Part shown: piece after piece, positions 45,552 through 56,767 of the stretch
Position numbering within the stretch: position 1 is the first letter of the stretch
Layout: each line of letters starts with the position of its first letter
Source: Scytalidium lignicola
Lineage: Eukaryota > Ascomycota > Leotiomycetes
Direction of reading: 5' to 3'
NCBI GenBank assembly: GCA_002812745.2
Contig: NCSJ02000011.1
Span: forward strand, 124,001-188,000
DNA: 64,000 nucleotides
Translations under genes and position numbers: made by a program
The notes under the pieces: generated by a model
What the model was told of the DNA's origin: nothing
Databases searched by the model: none
What the model saw: the letters and a program-made list of their open reading frames with translations, nothing else

Positions 45552-47814
45552 TTAAGCCGCTGCCATCTCAATGTTCTTGCCTTTAACACTCCTCCACTCG
45601 ATGGTTAAAGCACCAATGAGAGATAATGCAGCCATTGCAGTACCCACTACGAAAGTCTTCGTAAGCGCGTCATTATATGCGAGCGTTACACCAGGTAGAT
45701 ACTGCTTGTCAATTGAATGTTGAATACTTGTCGCGCCTGTGGAGAGCACGACGTTAGGATCAAGAGTAGGGACATATTCCGCTAGTCCTTGAAGGAGCTT
45801 ATTCTCAAAGACATTCTGGCCAACAGAGACAAACAAAGCACCACCTAGGGTCTGCATGAAGATGATAATTGAAGTGCCAATTGGGACCAGGGAAATGTCG
45901 AGCACAGTTTGGACGGCCATCATGGGTTGTTGCATGCCCAAACCAATTCCAACACCAGTTAGGGCTTGGTATCCAATCCATTTTGAATGATTGGTATCTG
46001 GTTTGAAGGTTGTACTTTCAACTCGTCAGTGTTTACATTAGGGAATAGCAGCGCACGAGAGGAACTCACATGAGGCCCATTCCAATTGACATTAGTATCG
46101 ATGAGGCGATCATTAAAGGCGCATAGTGACCAAATGTTGAAACCAAACCACCGGCGATGATAGATACAAGGACTAAAACCAAAAGCATTGGAAGATCTGC
46201 ATCGCACGTCAATATGCGTATAAATGTTGGGAGACTGATATTAACTTACTCATAATACCAGACTTGACCGCCGAGGCGCCTTTTACAGACTGAAACCAGA
46301 TGGGAAGGTAATATATCATCAAAAGGAAGAAGGATCCCAAAGTGAAGCTAAACAAAATAGAAGCCCATACTGTTCGCTTCTTCACTACATTTGGAGGGAC
46401 TGTAGCGTGATCCCCCTTCCAGATCTGAACTGCGACAAAACAGAGGATTAAGACTCCAAAGAACACAAAAAGCAGAATGATCCTCCAGCTTCCCCACGTA
46501 TATTTACTGCCACCCCATTGGAGGGCAAGAAGAAGACTGATAATGGCTGGGATGAAAAATGCAGTGCCAATGAGATCAAACTGCTTGATACGATCGTTCC
46601 AGGTAAGATTCGTAGTCATTTTCCGTTCTGGAGCTTTGAAGAAGATAGCAATGATAACTACTGTGATTGCACCGATGGGGAGGCTTTCCAATCAGTTAAT
46701 AAACGGCTCGACAGTAGTGATCAGGAGGTAACAGCTTCAGATAGCAATATATGAAAGATACTTAATACAGATAACGAAAGGAGTGCTTACTTGATGAAAA
46801 AGCACCATCTCCAAGTAGCCTTATCGGTAAAAACACCGCCAAGTAAAGGCCCAGCAACACTTGCAATTCCATAACATGATCCAATGAAGCCGGTGTATAT
46901 GGGACGTTTTGCAAGAGGAACCGAATAAGCAACAATGATAAGAGCCCCAGAGAAGATGCCAGCGCTCCTATACGACACAATATTAGCATACATGCAACCT
47001 TGAAAGGAGAATCACAACGCATTACCCTAAACCAGCAACAGCACGACCGATAATCAAGGCGATCGAGTTGGGGGCAGCACCGCAAATCAAGCTGCCTAGT
47101 TCAAAGATTCCGATGGCGATAAGGTAGACCCATTTGATGGAGAAAAAAGAATAGAATTTTCCAAAAAGAAGTTGAAAGGAAGCAGTAGCTGGATTGACCT
47201 CGTTAGAATTCCTCGGAGTTATATATGATTGAGAGAAATACTTACTTAAAAGATAGGCTGATCCGTACCATCCCACATCGTCTAGGGAATGGAATTGATC
47301 TGTGATTTTTGGAATGGCAGTTGCAATAATTGAGTTATCCTAAGCCCAAATGGTTGGCAAAGATCTTTCACAACAGGCAAGCCAGTAGTTAGTGTTGATT
47401 TTTGAGAGAGGTTACTTACCAAAGCCATTAAGAAGACCGAAAGACATAGTGCACTGTGGGCTCAAGTTAGAACATATCTCGAATAACTGGATAGGCGAGG
47501 CGAAATTCAAAGGGAACATAGGTGATGGTAATGATGAATACTTACAGACTGATAAGATTCAACTTAGCACCAGTGGGATATTCCACTCCTTCATCTGACG
47601 TCCGAACCTTTCCCAGTCCAGATTTATTAGATGTCTCGGTCTTCACCACTTCCAAGTTGACTTCCTCCAATTTCTCCTTCTCCAGAGAGGGTTCAGGAGA
47701 CGCCGACATTTCTCTAGCTTTCTCATCCTCAAGCACAGAGACCTTCTCGTTGACCGTGGTGGCCTCACTATCTAAGTTGGGCATATTGGCCTCTTCTGCT
47801 TTTTCAGTAGTCAT
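45552..47814 (-). CDS. MFS transporter, DHA2 (14-span drug:H+ antiporter) type
   Basis: Eight exons (47814-47546, 47453-47420, 47339-47246, 47188-47026, 46967-46791, 46683-46250, 46196-46070, 46014-45552) give 586 residues. A ~90-residue acidic cytosolic N-terminus leads into the first span ([19 protein letters not shown]). MFS signatures follow: [19 protein letters not shown] (motif A region), [20 protein letters not shown] (motif C and the WRW of DHA2) and [10 protein letters not shown]. Later spans include the [18 protein letters not shown] loop typical of this family. Known: relatives export toxins, fungicides or secondary metabolites. The substrate cannot be inferred, and no biosynthetic backbone gene is close. 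An in-frame upstream extension is open, but the Met at 47814 starts the typical charged tail. Confidence 0.93.
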
Positions 47815-48626
47815 CTTGGGCGAGTGTAAGTTAATGAGCGACGTATACGTTATCTGGATCCGTACAGAACACAAAAACTGCAAAGAGCAGGGCTTTTTAT
47901 CAACTGGGCACCAGCCCAATTCGGCGTTGAGCAACGCCGACCTTGTTATGGCTTGGCTGCAAGCGAACACTCAAGAAGGCCTGGGAGAAACAACCTAGAA
48001 CAGCACGGACTGGGCAAAAGGCAGTAAGGGGTGCAAAGTGGGACTCTGTGGGATTGGCCCCTTGAGCTTAAACCAGAACTCGGGGATTCCGTAATGGGCT
48101 AGCAGAACTCGGCCTCTTTCAACCACATTCACATCAGACATCATTCATAGGGTATATATATATACTCTTTGTATATACATTTTTTCTTTTCTTTCGAACC
48201 AAATATCTTGCTTGCGTGCTCTTGCGACAACAAACCTGCAATAAGATATCTTCCGAGCCGAAGGCAGGATAAATGAAACATTGACCATCTATCGATAGTA
48301 TTGCGTCTGCCGGTCTGTAAGACAGCCGTGGGTCTGGCTTTAAATTTCACGTTCTCGGGCTGACCATCCCGCCGTCTCCCCTTGGATATTGCCCGGTGCT
48401 AGCTTTGCCCTAGGCTTAGCCCAGCCGGGTGCCTACCACTGATTGGGTTCGGGCCCCTGCCATCTGCAGCCCAAGTTTATCTCCGTCAGTCCATTAATCT
48501 TTGAACAGGCGAATACCCGTTCCACTGCATCGGCTTTCATGCCCCTCCGTCGTATTTCTTGATCAAAAGAAAGAAGAAAACTCGCGAACGCCGAAAACCA
48601 TCCAATCCTGGCCCTGCTGTAGAAAA

Positions 48627-48711
48627 TCGGATGAATCTGAATCGCAGTTGACTGTGCCACAAAATCAGGCAGACAAGCAAAGTGCGATCTTCGTGGGTGC
48701 TGGACCTGTTG
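48627..48711 (+). pseudogene. 5' remnant of a FAD monooxygenase gene
   Basis: The frame encodes AIFVGAGPVG, the dinucleotide-binding start of FAD monooxygenases, then meets a donor GTAGGT at 48712 in phase 1. The intact hydroxylase at 11701 has its intron at exactly the same place in the same motif (GGPVG, phase 1). Here no continuation of the fold is found downstream, and an N with a T run follows 120 bases later. It is read as a decayed or assembly-broken 5' end; chance similarity of a ten-residue motif remains possible. Confidence 0.35.
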
Positions 48712-48966
48712 GTAGGTCACAAGGTTCTCCGTAAAATTTCTTGAATTCTTCATCCGATTTTACTTCGTTCTCTCGCACTCGTTTAACTTATAGTTCTTTA
48801 GTGCGTGGGAGTTTAATCTGACATCCAGCTGACNTTTTTTAACGCCCGAGTGTTTCTCGTCCCATTGTAAATCTAGGCTCATAATAGCGCGAACCTAGCA
48901 GCCTCTAGTAGATATTTTCTTAGGCATTAACTATCGTGATATGTTGACACAAGTAACCCCTTTTCT

Positions 48967-49130
48967 GGTACCGTATTTACTCACGGTTACCGGTATGGAG
49001 CTATAAGTAAATGTAACGCTATACAGTGCAAATTGTCAGCACTAAAATGCAAATCATTCACCAAATATGCCATATAGCGGAAAACAAGGGCCTTAACTCC
49101 ATACTGGAAGCCGTGAGTAAATACGGTACT
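48967..49130. repeat. Imperfect inverted repeat, about 34-base arms
   Basis: The left arm at 48967-49000 (GGTACCGTATTTACTCACGG, then TTACCGGTATGGAG) and the right arm at 49097-49130 are reverse complements with a few mismatches. A spacer of about 96 bases separates them. The whole unit of about 164 bases is the size of a small miniature element or a long hairpin RNA. No target-site duplication was made out. Confidence 0.6.
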
Positions 49131-49344
49131 GTCAAAAGACGAAAGACNTTTTTTTCTGGACTGTACACGTGTACCGGTAGATTATGTTTCAGCATATTAC
49201 ATCGCGTAAAATAGTCCTGACACATACAGGCATGCTTACCCCAGGGCAATTCACTAGGGCCGGGAACTGGAAAACTAGCGAAGAGTTCCTCTTCTCCTCC
49301 ACTAGCTTACGTCTGCTCCAAAGATAGCATATGATGGGCATATT

Positions 49345-49366
49345 ACAGTACCGGTACTAGTACTGT
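49345..49366. repeat. GTAC-core palindrome
   Basis: Arms ACAGTAC and GTACTGT flank eight bases; the inner AGTACCGGTACT is a perfect 12-base palindrome. It is related in sequence to the inverted repeats at 38648 and 48967. Confidence 0.5.
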
Positions 49367-49817
49367 GCTTCGTAACTCTAAGCAAATGACGTTACAACGG
49401 CGTTATCATCTAACTGGCATATCTACAGTAACCCACGTGCCTGGTCCATACCTCTCGCAGACGCATAACTACTTTAAATATACCTAAAATATTCCGAAAA
49501 TTCTGTCATAACCATGGCAAACAATGGAAAGTGCAGGATCAGCTGGCCTAGCAAGAACCGACTGTTATGAGTAGACATTGTGCAACCCCTCAGCCTATAC
49601 TTGATCTGAACACAATGCTAACAATCACAGAGTACCACATATTGATTATTCAAGAGATTCAAATACCTTTTATTCCATATCCTTAGAAAAACATTCATTA
49701 TCGAGCTTGCTTTTGCCCAATCTATCCGGCCCCCCCCTGAAAGCTATGCATAACCCAATGAAAGAGAGGTATAAGTCTCGATAGGAACGCTCCACAACTT
49801 GATCATGGAGAATATTT

Positions 49818-51698
49818 TTAGGAAGTGCTTGGGTCAATGGTAACACCAGCGAGAGTAGTAGCCCATCCGATTAATCGCCAATGCTTCTCAATCTACAACT
49901 TTTCAGCAGGTAGCTCATCTAGAAAGGATCGTGAAGGGGAAGGATAACTTACACGACGACTCAAGGCAACCTTCTCTCCAATATTCGTACAGGCCGGACT
50001 TGTTAACGCCAATTTCGCTGCATCTTGCTTCACAGCTACGACTTTTGCACCGGTAGCAGTAGAGCCGATATTCACCATCAGAACCTCATTCTTAGCTAAT
50101 TTAGCAACCTTGGCCTGTTTACCATCTGCGGTCTTCACACCCAACAGCCGACGAAGGAGGAAGTAGTTGACCTCTATTTCAACATAAATCTCCGGGAGTC
50201 TACCCTTCAGTCCGAGGACGAAACCAACTAGACGATCCGCACGGCATAATGTAGGGTCAATGTGAGTACCGACACCGATCAGTCCTCCAGGTACTGCATA
50301 CTTCAATTCGTTGTTTTCGGAGTTTAGAGACACAATTCGACTATAGATAGGTGTGCATTTGATCGCTCCCTTCTCATCTCGGGTTACGATACCAGGTCGA
50401 ATTTCAACCTCATCTAGTCCGGTCAGTCATGCCATTATTTCTTCAAATAAAACCACAGTTGACATACCTCCAAGTTTCAGCACGCCATGCAAAATACTAC
50501 CTCCAGCTACTCCTCCCTTTAACTCCTCAATGCTTGCTCCGGGCTACAACCTGTTAGTGATCCGCATTCCTTGATACGACTGGAGGCAACTTACTTTGTT
50601 GACATCAAAAGATCGAATGACGATCAACTGAGGGTCTACAGAGAAATCTCGCGGTGGAACTGGGATAGTGTGGACAATTGCCTCATTAATTGCATCAATA
50701 TTGAACTTCAACTGAGCAGAAATCGGTATGATTGGGGCAGCTCCTGCAACAGTTCCTCGGATAAACTTCAATATCGATTGATAATGTTGATTTGCTCCAT
50801 CTTCCCGCATCAGATCTACCTTGTTTTGGAGAATGATAATCTTGTCGAGCTTCATAATTTCAATAGCAGCAAGATGCTCACTCGTTTGTGGTTGAGGACA
50901 TGTTTCATTCCCTGCAATTAATAGTAACGCTGCATCCATCACAGCTGCACCACTAAGCATCTGCAAGTTTCCGTTAGAGTACGAATAACCGGTCATTTAA
51001 CGGGTAACTAACCGTTGACATGAGAATATCATGACCTGTAGAATTTGTTAGTAGAAACCAGAGGCCCACAAAGAGGAGAACATACCAGGGCAATCAACAA
51101 ATGAAACATGCCTCAACAAGCGATAGGTACCACCACATCCTTCTCGTTCACAAGGAGGGTCTACCTCCTTCTCACTCTTATAACTTTTAAAGGAGCCAGG
51201 GCGGGGACAGGCAGGATTATCGCACTCGTAAATCTTGGCATTGGCACTATCGGATTTTGATAAGCATATGTCCAGATACCACTAGATTTAGGATACTCAC
51301 TATCCTAACTTGATTGTAATATTCCGCTCTAACTCATTTTTAAACCTAACAGTCTGGACACCTGAGATGGCCTTGACTACTGTTGACTTCCCATGCGCGA
51401 CATGTCCAATAGTACCGATGTTGATAGTTGCCTGTCTTGCAATGATTTCTGGTGTTAAAGGCGTGAGGGATTTGACATCAAGGTCTTTTGGGTCTGTTTG
51501 TGGAGGTAGTGTGGGTCGGATGACAGGAGGCAAGACTTCCTTTGCAGATGATTTCTTCAGTGCGGACTTTATGGGCTTCTCTTCAATCTCATCCACATTG
51601 TCATCGAAATCGTTCTGGGGGTCGAGACCTGGAGATCCAGGTGCAGAATCGGATTCGGAATCCAGGTCGTTGCCGTATCGATCACCGTTCGCGGCCAT
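49818..51698 (-). CDS. GCD11: Translation initiation factor eIF2 subunit gamma
   Basis: Seven exons (51698-51301, 51246-51086, 51035-51013, 50960-50595, 50543-50468, 50413-49953, 49892-49818) give 519 residues, all phases consistent. GTPase motifs are G1 [10 protein letters not shown]3 VDCPGHD, G4 NKVDL and G5 SAQ. The zinc-ribbon-like Cys set typical of eIF2 gamma lies in [13 protein letters not shown] and [10 protein letters not shown]. Domains II and III follow, ending [16 protein letters not shown]. Known: it binds GTP and initiator Met-tRNA in the ternary complex. An acidic ~60-residue N-terminal extension precedes the GTPase domain, as in other filamentous fungi. Exon 3 is only 23 nt. 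Confidence 0.97.
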
Positions 51699-52087
51699 GC
51701 TGGAGGGAGAGCACTTGCGGCGGCGGGGTAATTTTCTCTAAATCCGAAGAAATCTACCTGTGTATGCTCCTCTAACTGAACTGCAGAACAAAGGGTTGAA
51801 TATGGAAACTTCTGTGGTTCCTGTTATTATAAGTGAAACCGCCGTTCTATGACCGTGAAGAGCGCCGCTGTATGAAATTTGAAAAGAAATCTATATTCCA
51901 AGCTCAAATCGTCAAGTGGGTGACTCAACCGAGCCCCCGCAGAGTCTCAAAATGGTTAGCGCAGAAGCGACTTTCAACTTCATCAATGGAACATTGGGAG
52001 TAAATGATGTTGATTTAAACATCTTACGGGCGTAAATGTGAATTTCCAACCTCTTCACGGATTCAGAATCTCGGTGTATTTGCAAAG
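51699..52087. promoter_or_regulatory. Divergent promoter of eIF2 gamma and FMP32-like genes
   Basis: This 389-nt spacer lies between two divergent genes. No distinct element was assigned. Confidence 0.4.
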
Positions 52088-53018
52088 ATGGCAAATGCAG
52101 GTCTGAGTTCAGGACGGATGCTCCCAAGGTTCCTATTACCTAGATTGAGCTGGCAGACTACACCTATGCATCGGCATACAGTTCGAGCTTTGAGCAGCTT
52201 TTCTTTTACCAATTCAAATAATTCTAGGCCAGCATATGATTGTACAGCCATTAAATCCTATCCTTCAGCAACTCATATTACTACACCGCAATCGAAACCC
52301 GTTCAATGGCATAACTACACCCACCGACGGAACTTCCACGCAACCCAACGGCAGGCCCGCGATCATCATTTCGATACCCTTAAATTTGTCCAAAAACTCA
52401 AGGAAGAAGGTTTTACAGAGGCACAAGCGGCAGCAATGATGAAGGTTCTAAACGACGTCATAGAAGAGAGGTAGATCTTGTCGAGATAGGACGTGTATCC
52501 TTTCAGCTAACAACCATAGCATCCAAAATCTAACCCGGACAATGGTATTACGAGAAGATGCTAATAGAGCAACATATGCTCAAAAAGTGGATTTTGCAAA
52601 ACTGAGATCAGAACTACTTTCCGCAGACTCAACAGAGACCTCTGCTACTCGAGCCTCGCATGACCGCCTTACCAACGACATTGCGAAGTTGAACAGCAGA
52701 CTTAGAGACGAAATTAGCCGGACGCAGGCGTCTGTCAGACTAGATTTGAATTTAGAGAAAGGAAGAATTAGGGAGGAAGCGAAGGCAACTGAACTCGAGA
52801 TTTTGAAGACCGAAAGTCGAATTGAGACTGAAGTTGCAGCGCTAAAGGAGAAGTTAGAAGGTGTCAAGTTTCAGACTTTGCAGTGGTTGATGGGTGTCTG
52901 GTCAGTTAATCTCTCATTCAACTTTTACAATAAAGGGCTTTTATTTCAATTGGCACTGACAATCAATAGCACTGGTACTGCAGCCTTAATTCTTGGTGCC
53001 TGGAGATTGTTAATGTAG
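52088..53018 (+). CDS. Mitochondrial DUF1640 protein (FMP32 / MCUR1-like)
   Basis: Three exons (52088-52470, 52520-52900, 52970-53018) give 270 residues. The first ~90 residues are basic and Ser/Thr/His-rich, with a start (MLPRFLLPRLSWQ) that fits a mitochondrial presequence, and contain RRNFHATQ just ahead of the mature domain. The DUF1640 core begins FDTLKFVQKLKEEGFTEAQA. A long coiled coil follows (KLNSRLRDEISRTQASVR, then KTESRIETEVAALKEKLE) and one C-terminal membrane span (CTGTAALILGAWRLLM). Known: yeast Fmp32 and human MCUR1/CCDC90B are inner-membrane proteins linked to respiratory-complex and calcium-uniporter function. Inferred: an inner mitochondrial membrane protein with its coiled coil in the matrix. 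Confidence 0.9.
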
Positions 53019-53476
53019 ACACTCATGGGGCGCTTAGATTTTCTTTGTTGCTATTTGAAGACGCTATATTACGTCACTAGATCTATGGTTTACCTTAATG
53101 AAATAAAATCTCAAGGAAATCTGTCGAGACTGCTTATAAGCTTTCTAATTACTATTAGTGCTGTACTACTTCCGTGAAGCATTCTCGACACTATTTAACT
53201 GCATTTCAGCTAATTAAATCATTACATAAATCTAGCGGGTATCGAAAAAAGCTTCGCCATTTCCAACTCACTAGTGATGGTAGACATCGCCACAAGATAT
53301 TAGCAATAGTCGAGCTCTGTCCCTCAATTGCTGCATACACATTGACAACTAATAATTTCTTCCCTTTCTATAGGGAATTAGATTGTGAATGATCGAAGCA
53401 TGAACCGCAACCCTAACGCCACCTTAACAATTTTCATTGCCCTGTGAATAGCAACAGTTCATACAGTTGTCCATCG
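53019..53476. other. Spacer between convergent 3' ends
   Basis: This 458-nt AT-rich spacer lies between the FMP32-like and kinase genes. No gene is seen. Confidence 0.4.
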
Positions 53477-55718
53477 TTATCTTTTTGCTTGAGTATCTTC
53501 TTCATCTGCTGGCTCAACTCGTACTAGGATCTCCTCAAGTAATCCTTCCAAGAAAACATCAACGTCTTGCCCCATACCGACGGGCTCCTGTTTATCGCAG
53601 TGATCAATCTCTTTATAAATGTGAGCTAGTTTATAGACCAGCTTTCTTAATTTTTCGTGCGCAGCTTGGGCTCGCTGTTGCTTAGGTGTCGGCCCCGTAG
53701 CTTTAAATGCTTGCTGAAGACGATACTGTCGACGCTTAAGAGATTCTTCCAGGGCCGGGAATATAACGTCGTTAAGAGCATCAAGTTCACCCGTTGGATT
53801 TGGAGCAGGAGATGGCATGCTATCAAGAGCCTTTGAAGATTCAGCAGGTGAAGGTTCATGCGAAGCGGTGCTATCCTGTGCTTTGGATAGGAGAGCTGGT
53901 GGCGCCTGTTGACTAATTTGTCTCGGATTTATATTCTGTAACGTTAAAGGTTGTACTAGTAGTGGAGGTGGTTGCAATTTTGACATGCTAGGATTTTGTT
54001 GATTTGTTAGTTTGTGTAACGGCTGTGGACCACCTTTGAATGGTGGTATTTCGGGAAGTTTGATGGGGCCGAGCTTGGGCAACGGATGCTGGTTAGCTGG
54101 TCGTGTAGGTAATGGCTGAGTATTTCGAAGCTGTACAGGTGGTTCGTTTAATTGGGTCTCAAGTCGTAGATACCCTAGATCTTTTTGGAGCTCCTCCTGT
54201 AAAGATCGATCATAATCAGGGGAATCATTCTCTTGCCTCTGAGACCGAGACCGGTTTTGTGATGGTCTGGGAGTCTCCAGAAGCTGAGATTTAGCCTTCT
54301 CGGGTGATGATGGAAGCGGTACCTTTGTTGGAGACGGAAGCTGAGTGCCTGGTACCGGGCGTCGTTGTGGTGATCCCTGGCGAAAGTTACTTGTGATTGG
54401 AGAACTCGCTTTGACTGTATCCGCACTCGATACATAGCCAGAATCCTTCATCTTAACTGGAGACTGCTCGCGTGGGCGCTCAGCATAGTCGTCCTCGCTT
54501 TCTGACGATCGTGATGACCTTGCATTTGTTGCGGAATCCCCCATTGCATTCAGGCCAGCCCTACCGGCACCTCTGCCACCAACTGGCCGTATAGTGCCAA
54601 AGTCCCACAGGTCTTCGTTGACTTTGACTGGCTGACGTACTTCTTCATGTCCATCATCTGAATCATCTTCGTTTTCTACATGGTGCATTGCCCATCGCTC
54701 GTACCGTTCAATTAACTCTGTTAAATATGACGTTTTCTTCGCCCTTCTCACAAAGGGGTGTTTTAGCAGCTCTTTTGCAGATGGCCGTTCCTTTGGATCC
54801 TTCTGTACGCATAATTCGATGAAATCCTTGAAAGCCTTTGAAAAGTTGCCTTCTAATTTTGGCGCCGGATTTTTCGGTATAAGAAAAAGTACTTTCATAG
54901 GATGGATATCTGAGTAAGGAGGCTCGCCGTTCGCCAACTCTAGTGCTGTGATCCCCAAAGACCAAATGTCTGCTCTATGATCATATCCGGACTGCTTAAT
55001 CACTTCAGGAGCCATCCAAAAAGGAGTACCGACAAAGGTGTTTTTCTTGGTCATTGTTGCAGAGAGCTGGCCTGAAACACCAAAGTCTGCAAGCTTTACT
55101 TGGCCATTAGCTCCTAGCAGAACGTTTGCCGCTGTAATCCAATCATTAACAATTCAACGTAGTATTATAACAAATTTCCTACCTTTGATATCTCTATGGA
55201 GCTTCTTATCACTGTGAAGATAATCCAAGCCAAGCAACAATTCCCTTATTATGATGGAGATATAGTCTTCCCCGATCGGCCCAGGCTTCATTAAGTCACC
55301 ACAGCTGCCGCCGGCACAAAATTCCATGACAATCCATAGATCAGAGCCTTTCAGGTATGATCCATGGTACTGAGTGACATATGGCGAGTGTAGTTCGGAC
55401 AGGATAGCAATCTCCTGTATGATATCTTCGACTTCGTCCTCGGCATTTTCAACGTCGATTACTTTAATAGCCACTGCTTGTCCAGTGCGCTTGTCAACGC
55501 TGGGATTCATTAGTTATGATTTGCACACACTAATATATACATATTTGTGAACAGGTACGTACCCTTTATATACTTTCCCAAAGCTCCCTCCGCCTGTCTT
55601 AGCTCAGTATTGTTTTCCAGAATCCAGCATATGGGAAAGACATACCGATGCAGTTTTGCCTTGTATAGAGCGTCTCCGGATCTACAACACCGCTCATCAT
55701 TCCATCTCTGTTCGCCAT
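53477..55718 (-). CDS. Ste20-family GCK-III protein kinase (Sid1/SepL group)
   Basis: Four exons (55718-55646, 55593-55563, 55499-55183, 55131-53477) give 691 residues. The kinase domain fills residues ~15-280: glycine loop IGGGGSFGKVYKG, catalytic Lys in VAIKVIDVE, catalytic loop HRDIKAANVLL, DFG in KLADFGVSG, and the GCK activation segment KNTFVGTPFWMAPEVI. The C-terminal ~400 residues are Ser/Pro/Gln-rich and mostly disordered, ending in a charged segment. Known: GCK-III kinases act with Mo25-like scaffolds in septation (Sid1/SepL) and polarity (Nak1/Kic1 type) pathways. Which of the two this is cannot be settled without a tree. Exon 2 is 31 nt and encodes the glycine-loop tail. Confidence 0.92.
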
Positions 55719-56767
55719 CTCCTGATTGGCACACTTCTATCGTCGTTAATCAGGAAACAAGGTGAAATCGCGTGTAATTGTTCGTCGCGGGAGGGTCGTC
55801 AACCGTTCCAATGTCGAGCCTTTTCCCACAACTAGGCTTCCTAAATTTTACCACTTTGCCAGCTGTGTAATTCTTTGGCCACTGTAATATCAATACAACA
55901 GAGTGTACCGACGAAGACGATCTGCAGGAACGAAACACAATCCTTGTCTTGAAGCTGAACCGTGTCGCCTATCTCTAGCGGGGTCAATGTGATAATGGTC
56001 GACTGGTCAACCTATGGTATAAACAGAAAAGAGAACAGGCTGGTTGTTCCAAAATCACAATCTAAGTCGCTACAAATGCAAAAGGTATATCTAGTCGGAG
56101 GAGGGGAGAAGAGTCATCAAACGTGATGAAGAATGGAGCAGGAAATAAGGCGTCGCTGGCATCAGTAATAAATGAAAGGAAATGCGATTAGTGATAGCAA
56201 CGGATTTGTTTACAGAAAACAGTAGCTTTGCTCATTCAATGGATCAATCATTCAGTCCGGAATTAAAAGGATGGTAGCTGAATGGTATTGATATTCTGTT
56301 AGCTAAAGAAGAATGTTGACACGATTTGTTGTTGTCCATCTAGAGGATTATCCCTAGCCAACCAATGTTGGTCGCCAGCAACTAACCATGACAGGGGCTT
56401 AGCGGATAAACACAACACGGTTTCGGAGGAGTCCATGCTGCTTTGGTGGATAGGCAATTTATGACTTTAGTTAATAAAAATGAGCTTTAGTCATTGTTAA
56501 AGCCACAAGATTGATGCAAAGCTGTAACATAGTCTTAAATGTTGGTGGTCGGGATGAACCGCATTCATTTGTTCTATGATGAAATAAATAGGCAGATCGC
56601 CTCCTTGCCTTCTAGATACCATCAAAGAGGCAGCAAAACAGAAGAAAGCAACGCCAGTTAGATGCCTCTGAAATCCCAATGAAAACTGTATTCTGCATGA
56701 GAAGGCAGTTTGCTTCCAGTAGTTACATGTATTGCCCAACCTATACCATTTACCAAGGACTGAAGCT
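55719..56767. other. Spacer of about 1 kb
   Basis: This holds the kinase promoter near 55719 and the 3' flank of the UBX gene. No gene is recognised; open frames here are short. Confidence 0.4.

Larger units (their letters stand above)
47815..49817. other. Gene-poor spacer with repeats and a gene remnant
   Basis: About 2 kb with Ns at 48834 and 49148, both before T runs. It holds a monooxygenase 5' remnant, an inverted repeat and GTAC-core palindromes, each listed separately. No intact gene is seen. Confidence 0.45.

Noticed and set aside
47815..47970. In-frame upstream extension of the MFS transporter
   Set aside because: The extra residues have no transporter character. The Met at 47814 begins the usual charged cytosolic tail.
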